Positions 30,582 through 40,379 of a stretch of DNA of 64,000 nt are shown here, one piece after another. The stretch is taken from the NCBI RefSeq assembly GCF_014648635.1, contig NZ_BMRM01000006.1, forward strand, positions 186,001 to 250,000, written 5' to 3'. The translations under genes and the position numbers were made by a program. Each line of letters starts with the position of its first letter. Position 1 is the first letter of the stretch. This DNA comes from Streptomyces cinerochromogenes (lineage in GTDB: Bacteria; Actinomycetota; Actinomycetes; Streptomycetales; Streptomycetaceae). The notes below the pieces were generated by a model. The model made no database searches. It was not told the DNA's origin and saw nothing but the letters and a program-made list of their open reading frames with translations.

Positions 30582-31385
30582 ACGGCTCCGGGGCGTACGA
30601 CTCCTGGCGCGACGCCCGCTCGCTGGACAAGGCCTGCGACGGCACGCTGGCGCAGGACGGGCTGGCCTCGGCGCTGGGCTCCTCGGACCTGAAGGCCGAG
30701 ACGTCCCCCGGGTCCGGACGCGCCGTGCGGATCACCCTGCGCTGGAGCACCGACGCAGCCCCCTCGGGCAGCCTGGTCGCGCTGGTCCGGCGTCGTCCGC
30801 TACGACGGCACCTGGCAGATCATGGTCACGCTCCACTGCGCGAAGCCGAAGGGCAGGGAGCTGGTCGCCTACGGTGACCTCTACGGCGCCTCCGGCGGGA
30901 CCGCGGTCACCGGGCTCGGCCGGGTGTCCACGGCCCGCCTCGGCAAGCCCGGCACGGCGAAGCCGCTCGCGCGGGCGCAGGGGTCCTGCGTGGCGCTGCG
31001 TGACATCTCCGTCGCGGGGAGCGGCACATCCGGGATCATGGAGTACCCGGCGGACCCGGACGCCCCGCAGACCAACTGCTACCTGGTGACCGGCGCGGGG
31101 AAGCCCGGCTACGGGCTGTACGCGTACTACGGCGTCGCCGCCAAGGACTTCGAGTCGACCGGCTTCGGCGGCCCCGACCACGACTCCGTGGTGGCGACCG
31201 CCCCCTGCCCCCGGGCCGGCCACGAAGCGGTCTTCGCGCTCTACCGTCTCTACGACCCCGACACCCGCAGCGAACCGGTGGCGCACTACTCCGCCGCGTT
31301 CGCCCGGTCCGCACTGAAGGCCTTCGCCGGGCACGAGGCGGAGCAGCGCGGCTGCGGCGACGTACGGATCATGGATCCGACGTGA
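30581..31385 (+). pseudogene. Truncated, frameshifted exported-protein remnant
   Basis: Directly after the DUF397 stop a frame with full codon bias reads DGSGAYDSWRDARSLDKACD and on to VRITLRWSTDAA without a start codon or signal peptide. Near 30780-30795 coding moves to another frame, VRYDGTWQIMVTLHCAKPKG, which runs to a stop at 31385. So a Streptomyces secreted protein has lost its 5' end and suffered one frameshift. A late ATG at 30822 could give a 187-aa fragment with four cysteines, but that is unlikely to be functional. Confidence 0.75.
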
Positions 31386-31416
31386 CCGCCGCGCCGGCCG
31401 TGACCGCCGCACCTGT

Positions 31417-31444
31417 TTGACCTACATCACCTTCGGGGTAATCT
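31417..31444 (+). promoter_or_regulatory. S10 operon promoter
   Basis: TTGACC (31417-31422), a 16-nt spacer and TAATCT (31439-31444) fit the HrdB consensus. A second possible -10, CAGACT (31481-31486), lies downstream. The leader before rpsJ would be 340-390 nt, and it carries several hairpins, including GGATGT/ACATCC (31703-31725) and the shared element at 31741-31765. No credible gene lies between 31386 and 31835. Confidence 0.6.
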
Positions 31445-31740
31445 CTTCGGCTCGATTGGCGGATGGCCTGCCCCATATGGCAGACTGTCCGAGTTGCTCG
31501 GTCGAGTGTTGATGCTGCGCGCCTCCCGCCGGGAGGACCGGAAGCGAGTCCCACAGTACTCGTCGTCCTAACTGCCTTCGGGCAGCACTGGGGCGGACGT
31601 ACGGGAATCTTCCGGGAAGCGTGGGCGCGGCACCGGCCAGGCACCCGGTGGGCCTTCCGCCTCCGGCCTGCGGTTCCGGAAGGGCCGTGTGCATTCCTGC
31701 AGGGATGTTCGAACAAGGGACATCCATGTCAGCGGGAGCG

Positions 31741-31765
31741 CGACACGCCCGACCGCGTGGGTCGG
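31741..31765 (+). promoter_or_regulatory. Leader hairpin element shared with rpsL, copy 2
   Basis: CGACAC followed by hairpin CCGACC-GCGT-GGGTCGG, identical to 15071-15095 except for one base (G for A before the CCC). It sits 70 nt before the rpsJ start inside the long S10 leader. GCGGGAG precedes both copies and GTTCCAG follows both at different distances, which adds to the likeness. Confidence 0.6.
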
Positions 31766-31835
31766 ACGAACGAAGGCAGCAGACGGAATCCGCCGGGTTC
31801 CAGAGCGTAAGAAGAGACAGGACTACTGAGTAGCC

Positions 31836-32144
31836 ATGGCGGGACAGAAGATCCGCATCCGGCTCAAGGCCTACGACCACGAGGTCATCGACTCCTCGGC
31901 GAAGAAGATCGTCGAGACGGTGACCCGCACTGGTGCGTCGGTCGCGGGCCCGGTGCCGCTGCCCACTGAGAAGAACGTGTACTGCGTCATCAAGTCGCCG
32001 CACAAGTACAAGGACTCGCGCGAGCACTTCGAGATGCGCACGCACAAGCGCCTGATCGACATCCTCGACCCGACCCCCAAGACCGTTGACTCTCTGATGC
32101 GACTCGACCTCCCGGCCGGTGTCGACATCGAGATCAAGCTCTGA
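31836..32144 (+). CDS. rpsJ: 30S ribosomal protein S10
   Basis: A 102-aa protein ([20 protein letters not shown]) with [20 protein letters not shown] and [16 protein letters not shown], exact family length. S10 is a head protein of the 30S subunit and, as NusE, also binds NusB and NusG in antitermination. First gene of the S10 operon behind a long leader; ACAGGA lies before ATG 31836. rplC begins 16 nt after its stop. Confidence 0.98.
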   Translation: MAGQKIRIRLKAYDHEVIDSSAKKIVETVTRTGASVAGPVPLPTEKNVYCVIKSPHKYKDSREHFEMRTHKRLIDILDPTPKTVDSLMRLDLPAGVDIEIKL

Positions 32145-32160
32145 GGCTGGTGGGCTGAGA

Positions 32161-32805
32161 ATGGCTAAGCAGATCAAGGGCATCCTGGGCGAGAAGCTCG
32201 GCATGACGCAGGTGTGGGACGAGAACAACCGTGTTGTTCCGGTCACCGTCGTCAAGGCCGGCCCCAACGTCGTCACCCAGGTCCGTACCAACGACGTCGA
32301 CGGCTACGAGTCCGTTCAGATCGCCTTCGGCGAGATCGACCCGCGCAAGGTGAACAAGCCCCTCAAGGGCCACTTCGCCAAGGCCGACGTCACCCCCCGT
32401 CGCCACCTCGTCGAGATCCGCACCGCGGACGCCTCCGAGTACACGCTCGGCCAGGAGATCACCGCTGCGGTGTTCGAGGCCGGCGTGAAGGTCGACGTGA
32501 CCGGCAAGAGCAAGGGCAAGGGCTTCGCCGGTGTCATGAAGCGCCACAACTTCCGTGGCCTCGGCGCCGGACACGGCACCCAGCGCAAGCACCGCTCCCC
32601 CGGTTCCATCGGTGGCTGCGCCACCCCGGGCCGCGTGTTCAAGGGCCTCCGCATGGCGGGTCGCATGGGCAACGAGCGGGTCACCACCCAGAACCTGACC
32701 GTCCACGCCGTTGACGCGGAGAAGGGTCTGCTGCTCATCAAGGGCGCGGTTCCCGGTCCGAACGGCGGCCTCGTCCTGGTCCGCACCGCGGCCAAGGGGG
32801 CCTGA
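32161..32805 (+). CDS. rplC: 50S ribosomal protein L3
   Basis: A 214-aa protein ([20 protein letters not shown]) with the conserved [20 protein letters not shown] loop that reaches the peptidyl-transferase centre and a [19 protein letters not shown] segment. L3 is an early assembly protein of the 50S subunit. ATG 32161 fits the family; an in-frame ATG at 32119 overlaps rpsJ and is rejected. rplD follows after 8 nt. Confidence 0.98.
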   Translation: MAKQIKGILGEKLGMTQVWDENNRVVPVTVVKAGPNVVTQVRTNDVDGYESVQIAFGEIDPRKVNKPLKGHFAKADVTPRRHLVEIRTADASEYTLGQEITAAVFEAGVKVDVTGKSKGKGFAGVMKRHNFRGLGAGHGTQRKHRSPGSIGGCATPGRVFKGLRMAGRMGNERVTTQNLTVHAVDAEKGLLLIKGAVPGPNGGLVLVRTAAKGA

Positions 32806-32813
32806 GGTAACCG

Positions 32814-33467
32814 ATGAGCACTGTTGACATCCTTTCGCCGGCTGGCGAGAAGGCCGGTTCCGTCGAGCTCCCCGCGGAGATCTTCGACGCCAAGGTCAGC
32901 GTTCCGCTGATCCACCAGGTCGTCGTCGCGCAGCTGGCCGCTGCCCGTCAGGGCACGCACAAGACCAAGACCCGTGGCGAAGTCCGTGGTGGTGGCAAGA
33001 AGCCGTACCGCCAGAAGGGCACCGGTCGCGCCCGTCAGGGTTCGACCCGCGCGCCGCAGTTCGCCGGTGGTGGCGTCGTGCACGGTCCCGTGCCGCGTGA
33101 CTACTCGCAGCGCACCCCGAAGAAGATGAAGGCCGCCGCCCTGCGCGGTGCCCTCACCGACCGGGCGCGTCACAACCGCATCCACGTCGTCTCCGGCGTG
33201 GTCGAGGGCGAGACCCCCAGCACCAAGGCCGCCAAGTCGCTGTTCGGCAAGATCTCGGAGCGCAAGAACCTGCTCCTGATCGTCGACCGCGCCGACGAGG
33301 CCGCGTGGCTGTCCGCCCGCAACCTGCCCCAGGTCCACATCCTGGAGCCGGGCCAGCTGAACACGTACGACGTTCTCGTCTCGGACGACGTGGTCTTCAC
33401 CCAGGCCGCTTTCGAGTCCTTCGTCGCCGGCCCGAAGGCCAACGACACTGAAGGGAGCGAGGTCTGA
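32814..33467 (+). CDS. rplD: 50S ribosomal protein L4
   Basis: A 217-aa protein with the exit-tunnel loop [25 protein letters not shown] (within about 47-80) and [24 protein letters not shown]. The loop lines the exit tunnel, where changes confer macrolide resistance; it looks wild type. L4 in E. coli also represses the S10 operon. Its stop overlaps the rplW start (TGATG). Confidence 0.98.
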   Translation: MSTVDILSPAGEKAGSVELPAEIFDAKVSVPLIHQVVVAQLAAARQGTHKTKTRGEVRGGGKKPYRQKGTGRARQGSTRAPQFAGGGVVHGPVPRDYSQRTPKKMKAAALRGALTDRARHNRIHVVSGVVEGETPSTKAAKSLFGKISERKNLLLIVDRADEAAWLSARNLPQVHILEPGQLNTYDVLVSDDVVFTQAAFESFVAGPKANDTEGSEV

Positions 33468-33886
33468 TGGCCATCCGTCACCCCGCTATCGCCTCGAAGG
33501 CCGCCAAGGCCGCCAAGGCCGCGCGCGTCGCCAAGGCGCGTCGCCACGCCGCCGAGGGCAAGAACACCGTCGAGACCCCGCTGAGCAAGTCGTACACGGA
33601 CCCCCGTGACGTCCTGCTGAAGCCGGTCGTCTCCGAGAAGAGCTACGCGCTCCTCGACGAGAACAAGTACACGTTCATCGTCGACCCGAACGCCAACAAG
33701 ACCCAGATCAAGCAGGCCGTCCAGGCGGTCTTCGACGTCAAGGTCACCGGGGTCAACACGATCAACCGCCAGGGCAAGCGCAAGCGGACCCGCACCGGCT
33801 TCGGCCAGCGCGCGGCGACCAAGCGCGCGATCGTGACCCTCGCCGAGGGCGACCGTATCGACATCTTCGGCGGTCCGACCGCGTAA
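33467..33886 (+). CDS. rplW: 50S ribosomal protein L23
   Basis: A 139-aa protein. The first 40 residues are a basic, alanine-rich extension ([21 protein letters not shown]) seen in Streptomyces L23. The core [20 protein letters not shown] to [16 protein letters not shown] is standard. L23 sits at the tunnel exit and docks trigger factor, SRP and SecYEG. Coupled to rplD by TGATG; rplB follows after 38 nt. Confidence 0.98.
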   Translation: MAIRHPAIASKAAKAAKAARVAKARRHAAEGKNTVETPLSKSYTDPRDVLLKPVVSEKSYALLDENKYTFIVDPNANKTQIKQAVQAVFDVKVTGVNTINRQGKRKRTRTGFGQRAATKRAIVTLAEGDRIDIFGGPTA

Positions 33887-33924
33887 GCGGGTCGGATCGT
33901 CCGATATCGGACGAGGACTGAGAA

Positions 33925-34761
33925 ATGGGAATCCGCAAGTACAAGCCGACTACGCCGGGCCGTCGTGGCGCCAGCGTTGCCGACTTCGTCGAGGTCACGC
34001 GGTCCACGCCGGAGAAGTCGCTGGTCCGTCCCCTGCACAGCAAGGGCGGCCGTAACAACGCCGGTCGTGTGACCGTTCGCCACCAGGGTGGCGGACACAA
34101 GCGCGCCTACCGTGTGATCGACTTCCGTCGTCACGACAAGGACGGCGTGCCGGCGAAGGTCGCGCACATCGAGTACGACCCCAACCGCACCGCGCGCATC
34201 GCGCTGCTGCACTACGCCGACGGCGAGAAGCGCTACATCCTCGCCCCGCGCAACCTGCAGCAGGGCGACACCGTGGAGAACGGTCCCGGGGCCGACATCA
34301 AGCCGGGCAACAACCTGGCCCTCCGCAACATCCCGGTCGGTACCACGATCCACGCGATCGAGCTCCGTCCCGGTGGCGGTGCCAAGTTCGCCCGCTCCGC
34401 CGGTGCCTCCGTGCAGCTGCTCGCGAAGGAGGGCGCCTACGCCCACCTCCGTATGCCGTCCGGTGAGATCCGCCTGGTCGACGTGCGCTGCCGCGCCACC
34501 GTCGGCGAGGTCGGCAACGCCGAGCAGAGCAACATCAACTGGGGCAAGGCGGGCCGCAAGCGGTGGCTGGGCGTTCGCCCGACCGTCCGTGGTGTGGTCA
34601 TGAACCCGGTTGACCACCCGCACGGTGGTGGTGAGGGCCGGACCTCCGGTGGTCGCCACCCTGTGTCCCCGTGGGGCAAGAAGGAAGGCCGTACTCGTTC
34701 GCCCAAGAAGGCGTCGAACAAGTACATCGTCCGCCGCCGCAAGACGAACAAGAAGCGCTAA
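33925..34761 (+). CDS. rplB: 50S ribosomal protein L2
   Basis: A 278-aa protein with N-terminal [17 protein letters not shown], the [20 protein letters not shown] segment, and the C-terminal [13 protein letters not shown] loop whose histidine is important for peptidyl transfer. Normal length. GAGGA precedes ATG 33925. One of the oldest rRNA-binding proteins, needed for subunit association and tRNA binding. Confidence 0.98.
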   Translation: MGIRKYKPTTPGRRGASVADFVEVTRSTPEKSLVRPLHSKGGRNNAGRVTVRHQGGGHKRAYRVIDFRRHDKDGVPAKVAHIEYDPNRTARIALLHYADGEKRYILAPRNLQQGDTVENGPGADIKPGNNLALRNIPVGTTIHAIELRPGGGAKFARSAGASVQLLAKEGAYAHLRMPSGEIRLVDVRCRATVGEVGNAEQSNINWGKAGRKRWLGVRPTVRGVVMNPVDHPHGGGEGRTSGGRHPVSPWGKKEGRTRSPKKASNKYIVRRRKTNKKR

Positions 34762-34773
34762 GGACGGGTTGAG

Positions 34774-35055
34774 ATGCCTCGTAGCTTGAAGAAGGGGCCC
34801 TTCGTCGACGACCACCTGATGAAGAAGGTGGACACGCAGAACGAAGCCGGCACCAAGAACGTCATCAAGACCTGGTCCCGTCGCTCGATGATCGTCCCGG
34901 CCATGCTCGGCCACACGATCGCGGTGCACAACGGCAAGACCCACATCCCGGTGTTCGTCACCGAGTCGATGGTCGGCCACAAGCTCGGCGAGTTCTCGCC
35001 GACGCGCACCTTCCGGGGTCACGTCAAGGAAGACCGGAAGTCGAAGCGCCGCTAG
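34774..35055 (+). CDS. rpsS: 30S ribosomal protein S19
   Basis: A 93-aa protein ([20 protein letters not shown]) with the conserved [22 protein letters not shown] and [12 protein letters not shown]. It pairs with S13 in the 30S head near the A-site tRNA. 12 nt after rplB with AAGGA before the ATG; rplV starts 43 nt downstream. Confidence 0.98.
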   Translation: MPRSLKKGPFVDDHLMKKVDTQNEAGTKNVIKTWSRRSMIVPAMLGHTIAVHNGKTHIPVFVTESMVGHKLGEFSPTRTFRGHVKEDRKSKRR

Positions 35056-35098
35056 TAGCGGATCGCATTCAGACACGTAAGTAACTGAAGGGACAACC

Positions 35099-35446
35099 AT
35101 GGAAGCCAGGGCCCAGGCGCGGTACATCCGCGTCACGCCCATGAAGGCCCGCCGCGTGGTGGACCTCATCCGTGGCATGGACGCCACGGAGGCCCAGGCC
35201 GTCCTGCGATTCGCTCCGCAGGCCGCCTCGGTGCCGGTGGGCAAGGTGCTGGACAGCGCCATCGCCAACGCCGCGCACAACTACGACCACACCGATGTCG
35301 ACAGCCTCTTCGTTTCCGAGGCCTACGTCGACGAGGGCCCGACCCTGAAGCGGTTCCGTCCGCGTGCCCAGGGCCGTGCCTACCGGATCCGCAAGCGGAC
35401 CAGCCACATCACCGTGGTCGTCAGCAGCAAGGAAGGAACCCGGTAA
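35099..35446 (+). CDS. rplV: 50S ribosomal protein L22
   Basis: A 115-aa protein with [15 protein letters not shown] and the beta-hairpin [20 protein letters not shown] that lines the exit tunnel; the hairpin is intact, giving no sign of macrolide resistance. ATG 35099 follows GAAGGG. The TAA stop overlaps the rpsC start as TAATG. Confidence 0.98.
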   Translation: MEARAQARYIRVTPMKARRVVDLIRGMDATEAQAVLRFAPQAASVPVGKVLDSAIANAAHNYDHTDVDSLFVSEAYVDEGPTLKRFRPRAQGRAYRIRKRTSHITVVVSSKEGTR

Positions 35447-36276
35447 TGGGCCAGAAGGTAAACCCGCACGGGTTCCGGCTCGGTGTCACGACCGACTTCA
35501 AGTCGCGTTGGTACGCCGACAAGCTGTACAAGGACTACGTCAAGGAAGACGTCGCCATCCGTCGGATGATGACGTCCGGCATGGAGCGCGCCGGCATCTC
35601 CAAGGTCGAGATCGAGCGCACCCGTGACCGTGTGCGTGTGGACATCCACACCGCGCGTCCGGGCATCGTGATCGGCCGCCGTGGCGCCGAGGCCGACCGC
35701 ATCCGCGGTGACCTCGAGAAGCTCACGGGCAAGCAGGTCCAGCTGAACATCCTCGAGGTCAAGAACCCCGAGACGGACGCTCAGCTGGTTGCCCAGGCCG
35801 TCGCCGAGCAGCTCTCCTCCCGCGTCTCCTTCCGTCGCGCCATGCGTAAGAGCATGCAGTCGGCGATGAAGGCCGGGGCCAAGGGCATCAAGATCCAGTG
35901 CGGCGGCCGCCTCGGTGGCGCCGAGATGTCCCGCTCGGAGTTCTACCGCGAGGGCCGCGTGCCCCTGCACACGCTCCGCGCGAACGTGGACTACGGCTTC
36001 TTCGAGGCCAAGACGACCTTCGGCCGCATCGGTGTGAAGGTCTGGATCTACAAGGGCGACGTCAAGAACATCGCCGAGGTCCGCGCCGAGAACGCTGCGG
36101 CCCGTGCGGGTAACCGCCCGGCCCGTGGTGGCGTCGACCGCCCGGCCCGTGGTGGCCGTGGTGGCGAGCGCGGCGGGCGCGGTCGTAAGCCGCAGCAGGC
36201 TGCCGGCGCCGAGGCCCCCAAGGCCGAGGCCCCCGCCGCCGCCGCTCCGGCTGAGAGCACCGGAACGGAGGCCTGA
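35446..36276 (+). CDS. rpsC: 30S ribosomal protein S3
   Basis: A 276-aa protein: N-terminal KH domain with [20 protein letters not shown] (GxxG-like GRRG) and a C-terminal domain with [19 protein letters not shown]. The last 60 residues are an Arg/Gly-rich then Ala/Pro/Glu-rich tail absent from E. coli S3 and usual in actinobacteria. S3 lines the mRNA entry channel and has helicase function. Coupled to rplV; GGAAGGAA ribosome-binding site. Confidence 0.98.
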   Translation: MGQKVNPHGFRLGVTTDFKSRWYADKLYKDYVKEDVAIRRMMTSGMERAGISKVEIERTRDRVRVDIHTARPGIVIGRRGAEADRIRGDLEKLTGKQVQLNILEVKNPETDAQLVAQAVAEQLSSRVSFRRAMRKSMQSAMKAGAKGIKIQCGGRLGGAEMSRSEFYREGRVPLHTLRANVDYGFFEAKTTFGRIGVKVWIYKGDVKNIAEVRAENAAARAGNRPARGGVDRPARGGRGGERGGRGRKPQQAAGAEAPKAEAPAAAAPAESTGTEA

Positions 36277-36281
36277 CCGAA

Positions 36282-36701
36282 ATGCTGATCCCCCGTAGGG
36301 TCAAGCACCGCAAGCAGCACCACCCGAAGCGCAACGGTATGTCCAAGGGTGGGACGCAGGTTGCGTTCGGCGAGTACGGCATCCAGGCGCTGACCCCGGC
36401 CTACGTCACGAACCGCCAGATCGAGGCGGCCCGTATCGCGATGACCCGTCACATCAAGCGTGGCGGCAAGGTCTGGATCAACATCTACCCGGACCGTCCC
36501 CTCACCAAGAAGCCGGCCGAGACCCGCATGGGTTCCGGTAAGGGTTCTCCGGAGTGGTGGATCGCGAACGTCAAGCCCGGACGTGTGATGTTCGAGCTGT
36601 CGTACCCCAACGAGAAGATCGCCCGTGAGGCGCTGACTCGTGCGGCCCACAAGCTGCCGATGAAGTGCCGGATCGTCAAGCGCGAGGCAGGTGAAGCGTG
36701 A
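36282..36701 (+). CDS. rplP: 50S ribosomal protein L16
   Basis: A 139-aa protein ([20 protein letters not shown]) with [37 protein letters not shown] and the loop near the A-site. Exact length for the family. 5 nt after rpsC; its TGA overlaps the rpmC ATG. Confidence 0.98.
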   Translation: MLIPRRVKHRKQHHPKRNGMSKGGTQVAFGEYGIQALTPAYVTNRQIEAARIAMTRHIKRGGKVWINIYPDRPLTKKPAETRMGSGKGSPEWWIANVKPGRVMFELSYPNEKIAREALTRAAHKLPMKCRIVKREAGEA

Positions 36702-36925
36702 TGTCGGCCGGTACCAAGGCGTCCGAGCTGCGCGAGCTGGGCAACGAGGAGCTTCTGGCGAAGCTCCGCGAGGCCAAGGAAGAGCTGTTCAACCTCCGCT
36801 TCCAGGCGGCGACGGGTCAGCTCGAGAACCACGGTCGGCTGAAGGCCGTCCGTAAGGACATCGCGCGGATCTACACCCTGATGCGTGAGCGCGAGCTGGG
36901 CATCGAGACGGTGGAGAGCGCCTGA
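36701..36925 (+). CDS. rpmC: 50S ribosomal protein L29
   Basis: A 74-aa helical protein ([20 protein letters not shown]) with [22 protein letters not shown] and [17 protein letters not shown] 36701 is preferred because it overlaps the rplP stop (TGATG); GTG 36698 just upstream would add one codon. L29 lies at the tunnel exit beside L23. Coupled at its end to rpsQ. Confidence 0.96.
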   Translation: MSAGTKASELRELGNEELLAKLREAKEELFNLRFQAATGQLENHGRLKAVRKDIARIYTLMRERELGIETVESA

Positions 36926-37209
36926 TGAGCGAGAGCAACGTGACTGAGAACACCGAGGCACGCGGATTCCGCAAGACCCGTGAGGGTCTGGTCGTCAGCG
37001 ACAAGATGGACAAGACCGTCGTCGTCGCCGTCGAGGACCGTGTCAAGCACGCGCTGTACGGCAAGGTCATCCGCCGTACGAACAAGCTCAAGGCCCACGA
37101 CGAGCAGAACGCTGCGGGCGTCGGCGACCGCGTCCTCCTCATGGAGACCCGGCCGCTGTCCGCGACGAAGCGCTGGCGCGTCGTCGAGATCCTCGAGAAG
37201 GCCAAGTAA
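36925..37209 (+). CDS. rpsQ: 30S ribosomal protein S17
   Basis: A 94-aa OB-fold protein with [22 protein letters not shown] and [21 protein letters not shown] short acidic N-terminus ([14 protein letters not shown]) is usual in actinobacteria. Translation is coupled to rpmC (TGATG). It is followed by a 100-nt gap with two hairpins. Confidence 0.98.
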   Translation: MSESNVTENTEARGFRKTREGLVVSDKMDKTVVVAVEDRVKHALYGKVIRRTNKLKAHDEQNAAGVGDRVLLMETRPLSATKRWRVVEILEKAK

Positions 37210-37211
37210 TT

Positions 37212-37281
37212 CTCCTGCGGGGCGCCCCTCGCAGGACAGTTCCGCCAGGCTCCGGGGGACCGCTCGCTGAGCGGCCCCCGG
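37212..37281 (+). other. Two tandem hairpins between rpsQ and rplN
   Basis: TCCTGCG (37212-37218) pairs with CGCAGGA (37229-37235). Then CCGGGGGACCGCTC (37252-37265) pairs with GAGCGGCCCCCGG (37269-37281) with one bulged A. The second is a strong terminator-like stem without a T-run, the only such barrier inside the S10-spc run of coupled genes. It may mark the S10/spc boundary or an mRNA-processing site. Confidence 0.65.
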
Positions 37282-37309
37282 GGAACCGGCAGACATTCAG
37301 GAGATAGAC

Positions 37310-37678
37310 GTGATCCAGCAGGAGTCGCGACTGCGTGTCGCCGACAACACTGGTGCGAAGGAGATCCTTTGCATCCGTGTGCTCGGTGGCTCCGGTCGCC
37401 GCTACGCGGGCATCGGTGACGTCATCGTCGCCACCGTCAAGGACGCGATCCCCGGTGGCAACGTGAAGAAGGGTGACGTCGTCAAGGCGGTCATCGTTCG
37501 CACCGTCAAGGAGCGCCGCCGTCCGGACGGCTCGTACATCCGCTTCGACGAGAACGCCGCCGTCATTCTGAAGAACGACGGCGACCCTCGCGGCACCCGC
37601 ATCTTCGGCCCGGTCGGCCGTGAGCTGCGCGAGAAGAAGTTCATGAAGATCATCTCGCTCGCGCCGGAGGTGCTGTAA
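37310..37678 (+). CDS. rplN: 50S ribosomal protein L14
   Basis: A 122-aa protein from GTG ([20 protein letters not shown]) with [21 protein letters not shown] and [15 protein letters not shown]. Exact family length. It forms an inter-subunit bridge. AGGAG precedes the start; rplX is 2 nt downstream. Confidence 0.98.
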   Translation: MIQQESRLRVADNTGAKEILCIRVLGGSGRRYAGIGDVIVATVKDAIPGGNVKKGDVVKAVIVRTVKERRRPDGSYIRFDENAAVILKNDGDPRGTRIFGPVGRELREKKFMKIISLAPEVL

Positions 37679-37680
37679 GC

Positions 37681-38004
37681 ATGAAGATCAAGAAGGGCGA
37701 CCTGGTCCAGGTCATCACCGGCAAGGACAAGGGCAAGCAGGGCAAGGTCATCGCGGCCTACCCCCGCGAGGACCGTGTCCTGGTCGAGGGTGTCAACCGG
37801 GTCAAGAAGCACACCAAGGCCGGCCCGACCGCCAGCGGTTCCCAGGCCGGCGGCATCGTGACCACCGAGGCCCCGATCCACGTGTCCAACGTCCAGCTGG
37901 TCGTGGAGAAGGACGGCCAGAAGGTCGTCACTCGCGTCGGTTACCGCTTCGACGAAGAGGGCAACAAGATCCGCGTTGCCAAGCGGACGGGTGAGGACAT
38001 CTGA
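37681..38004 (+). CDS. rplX: 50S ribosomal protein L24
   Basis: A 107-aa KOW-domain protein: [25 protein letters not shown] followed by [11 protein letters not shown] and [10 protein letters not shown]24 is an initiator of 50S assembly. GGAGGTG lies before the ATG, inside rplN. The TGA overlaps the rplE ATG. Confidence 0.98.
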   Translation: MKIKKGDLVQVITGKDKGKQGKVIAAYPREDRVLVEGVNRVKKHTKAGPTASGSQAGGIVTTEAPIHVSNVQLVVEKDGQKVVTRVGYRFDEEGNKIRVAKRTGEDI

Positions 38005-38561
38005 TGGCTACCACCACCACTCCGCGTCTGAAGACGAAGTACCGCGAGGAGATCGCGGGCAAGCTGCGTGACGAGTTCAAGTACGAGAACGTCATGCAGG
38101 TTCCCGGCCTCGTCAAGATCGTGGTCAACATGGGTGTCGGCGACGCCGCCCGTGACTCGAAGCTGATCGAGGGCGCGATCCGCGACCTGACCACCATCAC
38201 CGGTCAGAAGCCGGCCGTCACCAAGGCCCGCAAGTCCATCGCGCAGTTCAAGCTGCGTGAGGGCCAGCCGATCGGTGCCCACGTCACGCTCCGTGGCGAC
38301 CGCATGTGGGAGTTCCTGGACCGCACCCTGTCGCTCGCGCTCCCGCGCATCCGCGACTTCCGTGGTCTGTCCCCCAAGCAGTTCGACGGCCGTGGCAACT
38401 ACACCTTCGGTCTCACGGAGCAGGTCATGTTCCACGAGATCGACCAGGACAAGATCGACCGTGTCCGGGGTATGGACATCACCGTGGTCACCACGGCGAC
38501 CAACGACGAAGAGGGCCGTGCCCTTCTCCGTCACCTCGGCTTCCCGTTCAAGGAGGCGTGA
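38004..38561 (+). CDS. rplE: 50S ribosomal protein L5
   Basis: A 185-aa protein with [42 protein letters not shown] and [17 protein letters not shown]. Binds 5S rRNA in the central protuberance. Coupled to rplX (TGATG) and 5 nt ahead of rpsN. Confidence 0.98.
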   Translation: MATTTTPRLKTKYREEIAGKLRDEFKYENVMQVPGLVKIVVNMGVGDAARDSKLIEGAIRDLTTITGQKPAVTKARKSIAQFKLREGQPIGAHVTLRGDRMWEFLDRTLSLALPRIRDFRGLSPKQFDGRGNYTFGLTEQVMFHEIDQDKIDRVRGMDITVVTTATNDEEGRALLRHLGFPFKEA

Positions 38562-38566
38562 GCGAG

Positions 38567-38752
38567 ATGGCGAAGAAGGCTCTCATCGCGAAGGCTGCTC
38601 GCAAGCCCAAGTTCGGTGTGCGTGGCTACACCCGCTGCCAGCGCTGCGGTCGTCCCCACTCCGTGTACCGCAAGTTCGGTCTCTGCCGCGTGTGCCTTCG
38701 TGAGATGGCTCACCGTGGCGAGCTGCCGGGCGTGACCAAGAGCTCCTGGTAA
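38567..38752 (+). CDS. rpsN: 30S ribosomal protein S14, zinc-binding (type Z)
   Basis: A 61-aa protein ([20 protein letters not shown]) with CQRC (24-27) and CRVC (40-43), the zinc ribbon of the short C+ form. Streptomyces also encode a longer cysteine-free paralogue under Zur control for zinc shortage; this is the housekeeping copy within the spc operon. AAGGAGG precedes ATG 38567. The next gene, rpsH, is separated by an unusual 241-nt gap. Confidence 0.97.
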   Translation: MAKKALIAKAARKPKFGVRGYTRCQRCGRPHSVYRKFGLCRVCLREMAHRGELPGVTKSSW

Positions 38753-38993
38753 TCCCGACTTTTAGGGATTCCTGGACCTCTCGGTAAGCAACCGGGTCGG
38801 CAGGGCCCGAGACCCTCATGCCGTAGGCTTGTGGGGTTGGGCTCTGCCGCCCTGAACGCCCGCGGACGACGTCCGCTGAATGATTGCTTACTACGCCGTA
38901 GGTCCCCGCACCGCACCCGTCCCGTCTGAACAAGTACGGGGAGAGGGATGGCGCATATAGGAAACCCCGGCGAGAAAGGCCACAGGCCAATTC
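38753..38993 (+). promoter_or_regulatory. rpsN-rpsH spacer with -10-like site and hairpins
   Basis: No gene in 241 nt. A TAGGCT hexamer (38824-38829) lies in a 12-mer, GCCGTAGGCTTG, identical to one ahead of tuf. GCGGAC (38862-38867) and GTCCGC (38871-38876) form a tight hairpin downstream. Together they suggest an internal promoter with a leader of about 155 nt for rpsH and the genes after it. S8 regulates spc in E. coli, but I do not recognise an S8 site here. Confidence 0.45.
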
Positions 38994-39392
38994 ATGACCA
39001 TGACTGATCCGATCGCAGACATGCTGACGCGTCTGCGGAACGCGAACTCGGCGTACCACGACTCGGTGTCGATGCCGCACTCCAAGATCAAGTCGCACAT
39101 CGCGGAGATCCTCCAGCAGGAGGGCTTCATCACGGGCTGGAAGGTCGAGGACGCCGAGGTCGGCAAGAACCTCGTCCTGGAGCTGAAGTTCGGCCCCAAC
39201 CGTGAGCGCTCCATCGCGGGCATCAAGCGGATCTCCAAGCCCGGTCTCCGGGTGTACGCGAAGTCCACCAACCTGCCGAAGGTGCTCGGCGGCCTCGGCG
39301 TGGCGATCATCTCCACGTCGCACGGGCTCCTCACCGACAAGCAGGCCGGCAAGAAGGGCGTGGGTGGGGAAGTCCTCGCCTACGTCTGGTAG
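38994..39392 (+). CDS. rpsH: 30S ribosomal protein S8
   Basis: A 132-aa protein ([20 protein letters not shown]) with [26 protein letters not shown] and the C-terminal [17 protein letters not shown] signature. Central-domain 30S protein binding 16S helix 21. Preceded by the long spacer, it is likely the first gene after an internal promoter. Confidence 0.98.
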   Translation: MTMTDPIADMLTRLRNANSAYHDSVSMPHSKIKSHIAEILQQEGFITGWKVEDAEVGKNLVLELKFGPNRERSIAGIKRISKPGLRVYAKSTNLPKVLGGLGVAIISTSHGLLTDKQAGKKGVGGEVLAYVW

Positions 39393-39416
39393 CAGAAGGG
39401 AACGGAGGAAACAGCT

Positions 39417-39956
39417 ATGTCGCGCATCGGCAAGCTCCCCATCGCGGTTCCCGCCGGCGTGGACGTCACCATCGACGGCCGTACGGTGCAGGTCAAGGGC
39501 CCCAAGGGCGAACTGACCCACACCATTGCGGCTCCGATCGACATCGCTAAGGGCGAGGACGGCACCCTCCAGGTGCTGCGCCCGAACGACGAGCGTCAGA
39601 GCAAGGCCCTGCACGGCCTCTCCCGCACGCTGGTGGCGAACATGATCACCGGCGTGACCCAGGGTTACGTGAAGAAGCTCGAGATCAGCGGTGTCGGTTA
39701 CCGAGTGACCGCCAAGGGTTCCAACCTGGAGTTCGCTCTCGGTTACAGCCACCCGATCCTGGTCGAGGCCCCCGAGGGCATCACCTTCAAGGTGGAGACC
39801 CCGACCCGTTTCTCGGTCGAGGGCATCGACAAGCAGAAGGTCGGCGAGGTTGCGGCCAACATCCGCAAGCTGCGCAAGCCTGACCCGTACAAGGCCAAGG
39901 GCGTCAAGTACGAGGGCGAAGTCATCCGCCGCAAGGTCGGAAAGGCGGGTAAGTAA
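39417..39956 (+). CDS. rplF: 50S ribosomal protein L6
   Basis: A 179-aa protein ([20 protein letters not shown]) with [33 protein letters not shown] and the C-terminal [17 protein letters not shown]. Two repeated domains as usual, near the factor-binding site. GGAGGAA before the ATG; rplR starts 3 nt after. Confidence 0.98.
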   Translation: MSRIGKLPIAVPAGVDVTIDGRTVQVKGPKGELTHTIAAPIDIAKGEDGTLQVLRPNDERQSKALHGLSRTLVANMITGVTQGYVKKLEISGVGYRVTAKGSNLEFALGYSHPILVEAPEGITFKVETPTRFSVEGIDKQKVGEVAANIRKLRKPDPYKAKGVKYEGEVIRRKVGKAGK

Positions 39957-39959
39957 GCC

Positions 39960-40343
39960 ATGGCATACGGGCAGAAGATCCTCAAGGGCGACGCCTACAA
40001 GCGCGCCGCGATCAAGCGCCGTCACATCCGGATCCGCAAGCGGATCTCCGGTACGTCGGAGCGCCCCCGTCTGGTCGTGACCCGCTCCAACCGCCACATC
40101 GTGGCGCAGGTGATCGACGACCTGAAGGGCCACACCCTGGCGTCGGCGTCCACCCTGGACGCGTCGATCCGCGGTGGCGAGGGCGACAAGTCCGCGCAGG
40201 CCAAGCAGGTCGGCGCCCTGGTCGCCGAGCGTGCCAAGGCCGCCGGTGTCGAGGCCGTCGTGTTCGACCGTGGTGGCAACCAGTACGCCGGGCGCATCGC
40301 CGCCCTGGCGGACGCCGCCCGCGAAGCCGGGCTCAAGTTCTGA
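39960..40343 (+). CDS. rplR: 50S ribosomal protein L18
   Basis: A 127-aa protein with [35 protein letters not shown] and the C-terminal [26 protein letters not shown]. Binds 5S rRNA together with L5. Arginine-rich N-terminus is standard. rpsE follows after 36 nt. Confidence 0.98.
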   Translation: MAYGQKILKGDAYKRAAIKRRHIRIRKRISGTSERPRLVVTRSNRHIVAQVIDDLKGHTLASASTLDASIRGGEGDKSAQAKQVGALVAERAKAAGVEAVVFDRGGNQYAGRIAALADAAREAGLKF

Positions 40344-40379
40344 GCCGCTTGTAGCTAGCGGAAAGAGAGAGGTAATCCA

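Noticed and set aside
19578-31385. Insertion sequence or phage integration as the origin of the tuf-rpsJ island
   Set aside because: No transposase, integrase, terminal inverted repeats or tRNA attachment site could be seen.
31463-31810. 115-aa ORF in the S10 leader
   Set aside because: Covers the predicted promoter region and hairpins, has no codon bias and no family likeness; probably untranslated leader.
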